The notes under the pieces: generated by a model
Seen by the model: the letters and a program-made list of their open reading frames with translations, nothing else
What the model was told of the DNA's origin: nothing
Database searches by the model: none
Assembly (NCBI GenBank): GCA_963708725.1
Contig: CAVPTL010000008.1
Span: 124,001 to 188,000, forward strand
Reading direction: 5' to 3'
DNA length: 64,000 bases
Source of the DNA: CAVPTL01 sp963708725
GTDB taxonomy: Bacteria > Actinomycetota > Thermoleophilia > Gaiellales > JAICJC01
Program-made: the position numbers and the translations under genes
Shown here: one piece after another, positions 8,371 to 16,607 of the stretch
Numbering within the stretch: the first letter of the stretch is position 1
Layout: the number at the start of each line of letters is the position of its first letter

Positions 8371-10039
8371 GCCGTTCACGCACGACATCCATGGTGAAGT
8401 CGGTGAGATCCAGCTCCGGCCCGACCTCGTCCCACTCCAGAGGCGCCGAGACCAGCGCCCCGGGCACCGGCCGCACCGAATAGACGGCGGCTGTGGTGCG
8501 CCCGTAGCCGTTCTGGTTAGCATCGATCAGCACCCCATGACGGCGAGATCGCTGCCACTCGGTGGTGACGAGATCGGGAGCGGTGTGCGCGAGCGCCCGC
8601 GCCACCGCGTGTGCGAAGTCCCGCACCGTCTCCTGGTCATAGCGGCGCGCGATCGGCACCAGCACGTGGATTCCGCGCGATCCCGACGTCTTCGGAAACC
8701 CCTGGAGATCGAGCGCCTCGAGCGCGGTTCTGACCAGCTGAGCCACCTCGACGACCACCGCGAACTCGGTGCCTTCGGCCGGGTCGAGATCGAAGATCAC
8801 CCAGTCGGGCCGATCGGGGCGATCGGCCCGGGCGCTCCATGCGTTCATGTCGATACAGCCCATGTTCACCATCCAGATCAGCGCATCGACCGAGTTGACC
8901 AGCGGATAGCCGATGCCCTGCTGCTCGGAGCGCGGAATCCAGCTCGGCATGTGTGATGGCGAATCCTTCTGGAAGAAATGCTTGCCATGGATGCCGTCGG
9001 GAAACCGCTTCATCGTGAACGGCCGATCCTTGAGGTGCTCCACCAGCGCCGGGCCGACCGCCGTGTAGTAGTCGATCAGATCGCTCTTGGTCAATCCCAG
9101 CTCGGGGAAGAACATCTTGTCCGGGTTGCTCGCCACGACCCGCGAAGCGGGTGGCGCCGCCACCGGCCGATCGCCGGCGAGCCCGATGTAGACCGGCGCG
9201 CGCAGCCGCCCCTGAGGTGTCCGCTCGATGAACTCGACCACACACCCGACCGTGGGATCGACCCAGGTCACCTTGCCGGGGCGGGTACGAGCCACCTGGG
9301 CCCGCGGGGTTTTGAGCGGTTCCAGCCGGGCCAGCAGCCGATCGACCTCATCCGCCGAGAAGCCGGTGCCGACATCCCCGCGCCACTGGAGATCCGCCCC
9401 AACCCGCTCGGCCAGCACCAGGGCACCAAACGCGTGCCGCGAACCGGTTCCCGCGGTGTAGCCGGCGATGGTGAATGTCTCGCGCTGCTTCAGTTTGAGC
9501 TTGAGCCAGTCCCGGCTGCGGGCCCCCGGCCGGTAGATCGAGGCGGCGCGCTTGATCATCACGCCTTCGAGCCTGTGACGCGTGGCCTCGGCCAGCAGTG
9601 CCTCGCCGTCGTCGTAGGTGTGCGACAGCCGCACGACCGGTCCCGGCTCGATCGCGCCGGCCAAAAGCGCCCGCCGCTCGACCAGCGGGAGCCTGGTCAC
9701 ATCGCGCCCGTCGAGCTCCAGCAGGTCGAAGCAAAACAGCGTGAGCACGCCCCCACCCGACTGGAGCAGCGAGAAACTCGACCGGCCCTCACTGTCGAGG
9801 GCACACACCTCACCGTCGACCACACACGGCACGCGTGCGGCGCCCGGGATGGCGGCGGCGACCACCGCAAACCGCTCGGCATAGTCGTGGCCGCCGCGGC
9901 TCCACAGGCGCACCGGCGAGGTACGCGCGTCGACAACCATCCGGTAGCCGTCGAGCTTCAGCTCGTACACCCAACCCTCCCCGGGCGGGAGCCGGTCGGT
10001 GTTGGAGGCGAGCATCGGTTTGAGGGGCTGCTGAGGCAC
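8309..10039 (-). CDS. ligD: ATP-dependent DNA ligase LigD (ligase + polymerase domains)
   Basis: The 576-residue protein has an N-terminal ligase domain with the adenylation motif KLDGYR (near residue 27), DGEVCALD, EGVMIKR and DWLKLKLKQ. A C-terminal primase-polymerase domain follows, with SNPDKMFFPELGLTKSDLIDYY and the metal-binding FDLDP. It seals and fills double-strand breaks with Ku. The order is Lig-Pol and the 3'-phosphoesterase domain of Pseudomonas and mycobacterial LigD is absent, so end trimming must come from elsewhere. GTG at 10039 is the only start in frame that does not run into the divergent acetyltransferase gene. Confidence 0.93.
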   Translation of the reverse strand: MPQQPLKPMLASNTDRLPPGEGWVYELKLDGYRMVVDARTSPVRLWSRGGHDYAERFAVVAAAIPGAARVPCVVDGEVCALDSEGRSSFSLLQSGGGVLTLFCFDLLELDGRDVTRLPLVERRALLAGAIEPGPVVRLSHTYDDGEALLAEATRHRLEGVMIKRAASIYRPGARSRDWLKLKLKQRETFTIAGYTAGTGSRHAFGALVLAERVGADLQWRGDVGTGFSADEVDRLLARLEPLKTPRAQVARTRPGKVTWVDPTVGCVVEFIERTPQGRLRAPVYIGLAGDRPVAAPPASRVVASNPDKMFFPELGLTKSDLIDYYTAVGPALVEHLKDRPFTMKRFPDGIHGKHFFQKDSPSHMPSWIPRSEQQGIGYPLVNSVDALIWMVNMGCIDMNAWSARADRPDRPDWVIFDLDPAEGTEFAVVVEVAQLVRTALEALDLQGFPKTSGSRGIHVLVPIARRYDQETVRDFAHAVARALAHTAPDLVTTEWQRSRRHGVLIDANQNGYGRTTAAVYSVRPVPGALVSAPLEWDEVGPELDLTDFTMDVVRERLRRCDVFAPVLSLRQRLPRL

Positions 10040-10067
10040 GGCGTTCTGCGATGCTAATCCTTCGCCG

Positions 10068-10562
10068 ATGACGATCCGCGACCGCATACTCGGGCAGCTC
10101 GTGGTGCTCGCCCCGTTGAACGTGGGCGACGCTCCCGCCTGGGCGCGGTGGCTCAACGACCCCGACACCACCCGCTACCTGTACGGACGCCGGGGCCAGC
10201 CCGACGAGCAACCGACGGTCGATCAGATGGTGGAGTGGGGCCGGCGCATGCTCGCCGATCCGTGGCGAATGGCCGTGGGCCTGGAACCCAGCGGCGGCGG
10301 CGACGTGATCGGCAATGCCCGACTGACGCCGCACGGTCCCCGCCGAGCGCGGTTCTCAATCGTGATCGGCGAGGCGGCCTATCGCGGTCGAGGACTGGGC
10401 ACCGAGGCCACCCGACTGGTGGCCGAACTCGGTTTCGAGCGGCTGAATCTGCGCGAGATCGTGCTCGACGTCGATCCGCGCAATGAGCCCGCTCGCCGGG
10501 CCTATCTCACCGCGGGCTTCATTCCCGGTCGCGGCGATTCGATGTATCTGCGCCGCAGCTAG
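10068..10562 (+). CDS. GNAT-family N-acetyltransferase (RimJ/RimL-like)
   Basis: The 164-residue product shows the acetyl-CoA binding motif A of GNAT enzymes (FSIVIGEAAYRGRGLGTEA, with R-x2-G-x-G) and the terminal motif B pattern in which an Asn/Arg-rich helix (DPRNEPARRAYLTAGF) follows strand 5. It probably acetylates a protein N terminus or a small amine; the substrate is unknown. The start lies only 28 bp from the divergent ligD start. TAATCC, 7 nt before the ATG, is an imperfect -10. The stop interlocks with that of gltA in a shared CTAG. Confidence 0.8.
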   Translation: MTIRDRILGQLVVLAPLNVGDAPAWARWLNDPDTTRYLYGRRGQPDEQPTVDQMVEWGRRMLADPWRMAVGLEPSGGGDVIGNARLTPHGPRRARFSIVIGEAAYRGRGLGTEATRLVAELGFERLNLREIVLDVDPRNEPARRAYLTAGFIPGRGDSMYLRRS

Positions 10563-11698
10563 GCGATCGCCGGCTGATCCCCGCGCTGGCCGATGGGCTG
10601 GTACGGACGCACGGCCGGACCGACATACTCCGAGCTCGGTCGAATCAGCCTGTTGTCCGCATGCTGCTCCATCACGTGAGCGGCCCAGCCGACGACCCGG
10701 CTCATCGCGAAGATCGGCGTGAACAGGCCGGTCTCGATGCCGAGATAGTGATACGTCGAGGCCGAGTAGAAATCGACGTTGGGATAGAGGCCCTTCTGCT
10801 CGAGCACCACCCGCTCGATGTGCTCAGACATGTTGAACCACTGAGGCTCGTCGGACTGCTCGGAAAGACGCTTGGAGAAGCGCTTGAGAATCACCGCGCG
10901 GGGGTCGAAAGTCTTGTACACACGATGACCGAAGCCCATGATCCGCTCGCGGCGGTCGAGCCGGGCACGGATCTCCTCATCGACATGATCGTCACCACCG
11001 ACCGACTCGAGCAGCTTCATCACCTGCTCGTTGGCGCCGCCGTGCAACGGCCCCTTGAGCGCGCCGATCGCGCCGGTGATCGCCGAGTGCATGTCCGAGA
11101 GGGTCGAGGCGATCACGCGGGCCGTAAAGGTCGAGGCATTCATCTCGTGGTCGGCGTGCAGGATCAGCGCCACGTCGAACGTCTTGGCCGCGTCGTCATT
11201 GGGCCGATCGCCGGAAATCATGTAGAGGAAGTTGGCGGCGTGGGACAACTCGGCGTCGGGGGCGATGGGATCGAGGCCGCGGCGGCGCCGGTCGTAGCGC
11301 GCAACCATCGTGGGCATCTTCGCGATCAGACGGGTGGCCTTGGCGAAGTTGGCATCCTCGCTGTTGGAATTCTTGTCGGGGTCGTCGAACGAGTCAGACG
11401 ACACTGCCGTGCGGAGCATCTCCATCGGCTCGGCATGGCCGGCGAGCATATCGACAACCGAGGCCGTCTCCGGCGAGAGCTCGCGGGCCTCTGTGAGAGC
11501 TGTCGTGAAGGCTTCGAGCTCGGGTTCGGTCGGTAGGTGGCCTCGCAAGATCAGGAAGCACACCTCTTCGTAGGTGGAGTGCTCCGCGAGATCTCCGACG
11601 TCGTACCCGCCATAGATCAGAACGCCGTTCTGGCCGTCGATCGAACACAGGCGGCTCCGCGCAACCACCACACCTTCAAGTCCACCCTTGTCTGCCAT
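10559..11698 (-). CDS. gltA: Citrate synthase
   Basis: The 379-residue product contains the citrate synthase histidines in GPLHGGANEQV and GFGHRVYKTFDPR, and the active-site lead-in NRLIRPSSEYVGP near the C terminus. The size fits the short bacterial/archaeal type (I/II-type dimer). It condenses acetyl-CoA with oxaloacetate. ATG at 11698 is preceded by GGAGGG at 6 nt; a longer in-frame extension lacks homology. The gene is divergent from icd across a 107-bp region and convergent with the acetyltransferase. Confidence 0.93.
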   Translation of the reverse strand: MADKGGLEGVVVARSRLCSIDGQNGVLIYGGYDVGDLAEHSTYEEVCFLILRGHLPTEPELEAFTTALTEARELSPETASVVDMLAGHAEPMEMLRTAVSSDSFDDPDKNSNSEDANFAKATRLIAKMPTMVARYDRRRRGLDPIAPDAELSHAANFLYMISGDRPNDDAAKTFDVALILHADHEMNASTFTARVIASTLSDMHSAITGAIGALKGPLHGGANEQVMKLLESVGGDDHVDEEIRARLDRRERIMGFGHRVYKTFDPRAVILKRFSKRLSEQSDEPQWFNMSEHIERVVLEQKGLYPNVDFYSASTYHYLGIETGLFTPIFAMSRVVGWAAHVMEQHADNRLIRPSSEYVGPAVRPYQPIGQRGDQPAIA

Positions 11699-11805
11699 GC
11701 GAGACCCTCCGCCTGCTCTATTTGCGCGCTTTTGACTTCGACTAAATCCTAGCGTTCGTGCAACAATCGCCCGGCCAGCCACCCCAACGAGGCGGGAGTT
11801 TTCAC

Positions 11806-12903
11806 GTGAGTCATCGAGTTACGCTGATACCCGGTGATGGAACCGGGCCCGAGATCGCCGAAGCCACCCGCCGAGTCATCGACGCAACCGGTGTGGAGAT
11901 TGAATGGGACGTCCAGGAGGCGGGCGCCGACGTGATGGATCGTTTTGGCGGAAATCCGCTTCCTGACCACGTTCTGGACTCGATCCGGAAAAACGGGGTG
12001 GCGATCAAAGGCCCGATCACGACCCCGGTGGGAAGCGGTTTTCGGTCGGTCAACGTCGGCCTCCGCAAGGAGCTCGACATGTACGCGCAGGTGCGGCCAT
12101 GCAAGATCTACCCGGGCGTGCGCACGCGCTACGCCGACACGCCCGTCGACATCGTGATCGTGCGCGAGAACACCGAGGATCTGTACGCCGGGATCGAGTT
12201 CGAGCGCGGCTCGCTGGGTGCACGTGAAGTCGCGGCCGCGATCCAGAGCGCCAGCGGTGCTCACATTCGCGAAGACGCGGGCATCTCAATCAAACCGATC
12301 TCCGAGTTCGGCACCCGCCGGGTGGTGCAATTCGCCTTCGACTACGCCCGTGAGCGTGGCCGCAAGAAGGTGACCGCCGTCCACAAGGCAAACATCATGA
12401 AGTACACCGACGGGCTGTGGCTCGAGGTGGCCCGCGAGGTGGCCGAGGAGAATCGCGACATCGAGTTCGAGGATCGCATCGTCGACAACATGTGCATGCA
12501 ACTCGTGCAAAAGCCCGAGCTGTACGACGTGCTGGTGCTCCCGAACCTCTACGGCGACATCGTGTCCGATCTCGGCGCCGGGCTGGTCGGCGGGCTGGGA
12601 GTTGCACCGGGCGCCAACTTCGGCACGCACGCCGCGGTGTTCGAGCCGACGCACGGCTCGGCGCCAAAGTACGCCGGGCAGAACAAGGTCAACCCGATTG
12701 CGATGATGCTCTCCGGTGTACTGATGCTGCAACATCTCACCGAGCGCACCGCGGCCGACCGGCTGGAATCGGCGATCGCCGCGGTGATCGCCGAGGGCCG
12801 AAACGTCACCTACGACATGAAGGCATCGCGATCGGACGAGACTGCCGTCGGTACGTCTCAGGTGGCAGACGCAATCATCGAGCAGTTGGGGGAAGTTGAA
12901 TGA
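11806..12903 (+). CDS. icd: Isocitrate dehydrogenase, NAD-dependent type
   Basis: The 365-residue beta-decarboxylating dehydrogenase has the substrate loop GSGFRSVNVGLRK (the S-x-N-x3-R pattern of isocitrate rather than isopropylmalate enzymes). It also has YAQVRPC, the catalytic-tyrosine segment IVRENTEDLYAG, and the metal site LVLPNLYGDIVSDLGAGLVGG. FEPTHGSAPKYAGQNKVNP resembles the NAD-binding loop, so NAD use is inferred. GTG at 11806 follows GGCGGGAG by 7 nt; upstream extension is unlikely. The stop overlaps the mdh start (ATGA), giving a translationally coupled icd-mdh pair. Confidence 0.88.
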   Translation: MSHRVTLIPGDGTGPEIAEATRRVIDATGVEIEWDVQEAGADVMDRFGGNPLPDHVLDSIRKNGVAIKGPITTPVGSGFRSVNVGLRKELDMYAQVRPCKIYPGVRTRYADTPVDIVIVRENTEDLYAGIEFERGSLGAREVAAAIQSASGAHIREDAGISIKPISEFGTRRVVQFAFDYARERGRKKVTAVHKANIMKYTDGLWLEVAREVAEENRDIEFEDRIVDNMCMQLVQKPELYDVLVLPNLYGDIVSDLGAGLVGGLGVAPGANFGTHAAVFEPTHGSAPKYAGQNKVNPIAMMLSGVLMLQHLTERTAADRLESAIAAVIAEGRNVTYDMKASRSDETAVGTSQVADAIIEQLGEVE

Positions 12904-13829
12904 GGCGAGAGAAGATCACCGTTGTCGGCGCGGGTAACGTCGGCGCGACCACCGCGCAGCGGCTGGCCGAGCGCGACTACGCCGACGTGGTGCTGGTCGA
13001 CATCGTGGAAGGGCTGCCGCAGGGTAAGGCGCTCGATATGAACGAGGCCGGGCCCGTGGTCGGGTACGAGTCGACCGTGGTGGGCTCCAACGGCTACGAG
13101 GAGACCGCCGGCTCGTCGATCTGCGTGATCACCTCCGGGCGTGCCCGCACACCGGGGATGAGCCGCGACGACCTGCTCAAGACCAATCAGGCGATTGTCT
13201 CGGACGTGACCAGGAACCTCGTGCAGCACTCTCCCGAGACGATCCTGATCGTGGTCACCAATCCGCTGGATGCCATGTGCCAGGTGGCGTTCAACACCGC
13301 TTCACTGCCGCGCGAGCGCGTTATCGGCATGGCGGGCGTGCTCGACACCGCCCGCTTCCGGACATTCCTGGCGTGGGAGCTGGGCGTCTCGGTCAAGGAC
13401 GTCACCGGGTTCGTACTTGGCGGCCACGGCGACCAGATGGTGCCGGTGACCTCGAACACCAACATCGCGGGAATCCCCGTCACCGACCTGATCGAGCCCG
13501 CCCGGCTGAACGACATCGTGCAGCGCACGCGCGACGGAGGTGCCGAGGTGGTCAAGCTGCTGAAGTCCGGCTCGGCCTACTACGCCCCGTCGGCCGCGAT
13601 CTGCGAGATGGTCGACTCGATCGTGCTCGACCAACACCGGGTGTTGCCCGCCGCGGCATTGCTCCAGGGCGAGTACGGGCTCAACGGTCTTTTCATGGGA
13701 GTTCCCTGCCGTCTGGGCGCCCGTGGGCTCGAGCACGTCTTCGAGGTGGAGCTAACCAGCGATGAGCAGGCCGAGCTGAACCGATCGGCCGATGCGGTGC
13801 GCGAGCTCATCGACGTCATGGGACTCTGA
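12900..13829 (+). CDS. mdh: Malate dehydrogenase (LDH-like type)
   Basis: The 309-residue product has the N-terminal NAD motif VVGAGNVGATTA, the acidic coenzyme-binding DIVEG, the substrate-loop arginines in SGRARTPGMSRDDLL, the ARFRTF segment and the catalytic histidine in GGHGDQMVPV. These fit an LDH-like malate dehydrogenase. The loop reads R-A-R-T-P-G instead of the usual P-R-K-P-G; both arginines remain. It oxidises malate to oxaloacetate. The ATG overlaps the icd stop by 4 nt. The flippase gene follows 13 bp later. Confidence 0.92.
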   Translation: MRREKITVVGAGNVGATTAQRLAERDYADVVLVDIVEGLPQGKALDMNEAGPVVGYESTVVGSNGYEETAGSSICVITSGRARTPGMSRDDLLKTNQAIVSDVTRNLVQHSPETILIVVTNPLDAMCQVAFNTASLPRERVIGMAGVLDTARFRTFLAWELGVSVKDVTGFVLGGHGDQMVPVTSNTNIAGIPVTDLIEPARLNDIVQRTRDGGAEVVKLLKSGSAYYAPSAAICEMVDSIVLDQHRVLPAAALLQGEYGLNGLFMGVPCRLGARGLEHVFEVELTSDEQAELNRSADAVRELIDVMGL

Positions 13830-13842
13830 GCACCCCAGCCAC

Positions 13843-15357
13843 ATGAATCGATCGGCCCGACTGAAACAACTGGCGGGCCAGTCGTTTGTGTACGGTCTCG
13901 GCGGCCTGGTTTCACGGGCCGTCGGGATCGTGCTGCTGCCGGTGTATTTCCGGCACGTATCGAAGGTCCAGTTCGGCGATGTCGAGCTGATCATGTCGAC
14001 CATCACGCTGGCGGCGATCGTGTTTCGGCTCGGGTTGACCAACGCGATGTTCCGATTCTCGTTCGACACCCCCGGCGAGGACAACCGTCGCACGACCGTC
14101 CAGACCACGTTTACCTCGGTGATGATGCTGTCGACGCTGGCTGTGATCCTGGGGCTGATTTTCCTCGACCCGCTGGCCAGCGTGCTCGGCGGTCGCGGCC
14201 TGACCATCATCGGGCTCACCGGGCTTTGGGTGTCGATGAACTTCGACATCGTCACCGGCATCTACCGGATCGAGCGGCGACCGACTGCGTTCGTGGTGTA
14301 TTCGCTCACCAACGTGGCCATCACCGTGGTCATGACGGTGCTTCTGGTGGTGCACTGGCATCACGAAGCGGCGGGGCTGATGATCGGCAACTTCTCGGGA
14401 ACCTACGTGACCTACGGCCTGATGCTGATCGCGCGCCGCGATGTGATCGGCTTTCGCCTTTGGGATCGCGCGCTGCTGCGACGAATGCTGGTCTTCTCGG
14501 TGCCGTTGATTCCTGCGGGGCTGGCGTTGTGGGCACTCAACGTGGCCGACCGGTTCCAGGTCAAGTATCTCGGCTCGCCCGGGCTGCTGGGCTCGTACTC
14601 GGCGGCTTCCAAGATCGCGCTTTCGATCATGCTGCTGATTGCGGCGTTCCAGACCGCGTGGCCGGCGTTTGCCAACTCGATGCCGTCCGAGGACGAGACC
14701 CGCAAGGTGTACGCGGTGGTGCTGACCTACTGGTCGATGGTGATGGCCTGGGCGGTGGTCGCGATCAGCCTGGCAACCCCGACGTATATCCACGTCGCGC
14801 TTCCAAAGAGCGTGTGGAACGCAGCGCCTGTGGTGCCGCTGCTGATGTTCGGATCGGTGCTGTTCGGTGCCTATCTGATCCTGAACGCCGGGGTCAACCG
14901 GTCGAAGAAGACCAGATTCACACCGGTGGTTGCGACCGTCGCGGCGATCGTGAACGTGGGGCTGAACTTCGCCCTGATCCCGTGGTTTGGGATCGTCGGC
15001 GCCGGCATCTCAACGGTGGTCGGATATGTGGTGCTCGTCTACCTCGGCTGGCGTAACGCCCAGCATTCCTACCCCGTCGACTACGAGTGGAGCCGCGTGA
15101 TCCGCACGGCATTGGTCACGGCGGTGTTCATCGCGCTTTCGATCCTGGTCGTTCCCGCCACCGGTTGGGTGGGCGTTCCCGTGCGGATCGCGATGGGACT
15201 GCTGTTCCCGATCGGGCTGATCGCCGTCGGGGTCGTGCACCGCGGCGAGGTGGGACGCGTCCGCGACATGGTCGCCGCGATGGGCAGGCGACGCACCAAG
15301 GCCGCGGTGCTCGAGGCCGAGGAAGAAGAGGCGGTCGAGGAGGAGCCGGTCGCCTAG
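13843..15357 (+). CDS. Polysaccharide/lipid-linked sugar flippase (Wzx/MurJ-like)
   Basis: The 504-residue membrane protein begins LAGQSFVYGLGGLVSRAVGIVLLPVYFRHV, the standard entry of the polysaccharide biosynthesis (MOP) flippase family. About 12-14 hydrophobic spans follow, then a glutamate-rich tail (EAEEEEAVEEEPVA). It likely moves an undecaprenyl-linked repeat across the membrane. No glycosyltransferases flank it here; a sugar-phosphate transferase lies 23 kb away. ATG at 13843 has no obvious ribosome site, so translation may depend on mdh read-through. Its stop interlocks with rsgA in CTAG. Confidence 0.85.
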   Translation: MNRSARLKQLAGQSFVYGLGGLVSRAVGIVLLPVYFRHVSKVQFGDVELIMSTITLAAIVFRLGLTNAMFRFSFDTPGEDNRRTTVQTTFTSVMMLSTLAVILGLIFLDPLASVLGGRGLTIIGLTGLWVSMNFDIVTGIYRIERRPTAFVVYSLTNVAITVVMTVLLVVHWHHEAAGLMIGNFSGTYVTYGLMLIARRDVIGFRLWDRALLRRMLVFSVPLIPAGLALWALNVADRFQVKYLGSPGLLGSYSAASKIALSIMLLIAAFQTAWPAFANSMPSEDETRKVYAVVLTYWSMVMAWAVVAISLATPTYIHVALPKSVWNAAPVVPLLMFGSVLFGAYLILNAGVNRSKKTRFTPVVATVAAIVNVGLNFALIPWFGIVGAGISTVVGYVVLVYLGWRNAQHSYPVDYEWSRVIRTALVTAVFIALSILVVPATGWVGVPVRIAMGLLFPIGLIAVGVVHRGEVGRVRDMVAAMGRRRTKAAVLEAEEEEAVEEEPVA

Positions 15358-16409
15358 TACGCGTCGGTCTTGAGCGCCTTACTGGTCGCAGCCCAGCGCC
15401 GGCGCTCCTCGGAGCGCACCCGCTTGTCGTCCCGCGTCGCCTGAAAATGCAGCTCACGCTGGAGCTTTCGGTAGCTCTCGAGCCGCTCCGCCGGCAGCGT
15501 GCCGGCAGCGATTGCTGCCAACACAGCGCAGCCGGGCTCGCTCTCGTGAGCGCAGTCGCGGAAACGACACGCCGCCGCCAGCTCCTCGATGTCATCGAAG
15601 GTTTGAGCGACGCCCTCGTCGGCCTCCCACAGCTGCATCACCCGCATCCCGGGCGTATCGATGATGCAACCGCCGCCCGGCAGCACAACCAGCTCGCGGT
15701 GAGTGGTTGTGTGACGGCCACGCCCGTCGTCGCGGATCTCGCTCGTCGCCAGTCGCTCCTCGTCGATCAGCCGGTTGATGAGCGTCGATTTCCCCACTCC
15801 CGACGAGCCAACCGCGGCCGCCGTCCCGCTCCCGCGCACGAGATCGCGCAACTCATCGATGCCCTCTCCGGTCACTGCCGAGATCACGCGGATCGGTACA
15901 CCGGCGGCAACGGCATCCACGGCGCGCACCGCCGCTGCGACGTCGGGGCAGAGGTCGGCCTTGGTCAGAACGATCACCGGGTTCGCGCCGCTCTCCCAGG
16001 CGACCGCGAGGTAGCGCTCGATCCGGCGCGGGTTGAGATCCTGGTTCAGCGACGAGACAAGCAGTGCGACATCCACGTTCGCGGCGACGACCTGTTCGGT
16101 CGTCACCTCACCCGCGGCGTTTCGGATGAATGCCGAACGTCGAGGCAGGAGCGCCGAGATCTGCACGCGTTCGGCGTCTGGATCGCCGTCGTGAGCAACC
16201 CAGTCGCCGACCGCCGGCCGATCGATCGCCGAGGCCGCGGTCTTGCGCAGCGCGCCGGACATTTCCGACCAGCGATCGCCGCTTTCCACCGCGAGCACGT
16301 AGGCGCCGCGGTGCTGGATGATGACGCGACCGGGCTCGAGCCCAGCCGCCGCGAATGGTTCGAAGGCAGACGCCCAATCGGCCGTCCACCCATATCGTTC
16401 AAGATTCAC
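15354..16409 (-). CDS. rsgA: Ribosome small-subunit biogenesis GTPase RsgA
   Basis: The 351-residue product has the circularly permuted GTPase order typical of RsgA: an N-terminal OB fold, G4 (LTKADL), G1 (GSSGVGKSTLINRL), then G3 (DTPGMR), and a C-terminal zinc knuckle (CRFRDCAHESEPGC). It helps 30S maturation and uncouples from the mature subunit on GTP hydrolysis. I chose GTG at 16409 because AGGAG ends 6 nt upstream and the sequence then starts VNLERYGW like other family members. The ATG at 16427 lacks a ribosome site. The leader upstream carries a short reading frame and two hairpins. Confidence 0.93.
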   Translation of the reverse strand: MNLERYGWTADWASAFEPFAAAGLEPGRVIIQHRGAYVLAVESGDRWSEMSGALRKTAASAIDRPAVGDWVAHDGDPDAERVQISALLPRRSAFIRNAAGEVTTEQVVAANVDVALLVSSLNQDLNPRRIERYLAVAWESGANPVIVLTKADLCPDVAAAVRAVDAVAAGVPIRVISAVTGEGIDELRDLVRGSGTAAAVGSSGVGKSTLINRLIDEERLATSEIRDDGRGRHTTTHRELVVLPGGGCIIDTPGMRVMQLWEADEGVAQTFDDIEELAAACRFRDCAHESEPGCAVLAAIAAGTLPAERLESYRKLQRELHFQATRDDKRVRSEERRRWAATSKALKTDAY

Positions 16410-16437
16410 AAAAGACTCCTGAGTCATGGGAAACAAG

Positions 16438-16460
16438 GCTGCCGGCTCTCAGGCGGCAGC
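16438..16460 (-). promoter_or_regulatory. Hairpin in the rsgA leader, near the start
   Basis: GCTGCCG and CGGCAGC form a perfect 7-bp stem with a 9-nt loop. In the transcript it ends 18 nt before the AGGAG that precedes the rsgA GTG. No T-tract follows, so it is not a classical terminator. It could be one arm of a leader switch together with the uORF hairpin upstream. Confidence 0.5.
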
Positions 16461-16485
16461 GAACTCAGGAGACGAACGACCGGGT

Positions 16486-16530
16486 TCAGACAGCGGGCCT
16501 GGAGGCGGTGTGACAAGCATCAATTTTCAT
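16486..16530 (-). CDS. Putative 14-residue leader peptide upstream of rsgA
   Basis: ATG at 16530 opens a 14-codon frame (MKIDACHTASRPAV) ending in TGA. It sits behind a near-perfect ribosome site, AAAGGAGG, 6 nt upstream, which is stronger than most in this window. It lies between the candidate promoter at 16578-16607 and the rsgA start, 76 nt upstream of the latter. Such placement is typical of translated regulatory leader peptides. The single Cys-His pair is the only notable composition, and no homologous leader is recognised. The reading frame itself could be a chance by-product of the palindrome. Confidence 0.5.
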   Translation of the reverse strand: MKIDACHTASRPAV

Positions 16531-16540
16531 GGCCGCCTCC
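16501..16540 (-). promoter_or_regulatory. Hairpin sequestering the leader-peptide ribosome site
   Basis: The transcript reads GGAGGCGG, a 24-nt loop that includes the uORF ATG, then CCGCCTCC: a perfect 8-bp G+C-rich stem. The 5' arm is the Shine-Dalgarno sequence of the 14-codon frame, so folding would hide it, while ribosome passage or a ligand would open it. Confidence 0.6.
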
Positions 16541-16577
16541 TTTCGTACTGGCGTGGTCTGAACGGGTTGGTGCACCC

Positions 16578-16607
16578 AGATTAGTCGACCGGCGCGGCAT
16601 CCGTCAA
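16578..16607 (-). promoter_or_regulatory. Sigma-70-type promoter for the rsgA leader
   Basis: On the minus strand TTGACG (16607-16602), an 18-nt spacer and TAATCT (16583-16578) form a good housekeeping promoter. The -35 box overlaps the stop codon of the upstream agmatinase-like gene. Initiation near 16571 would give a leader of about 160 nt before rsgA. Confidence 0.6.
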
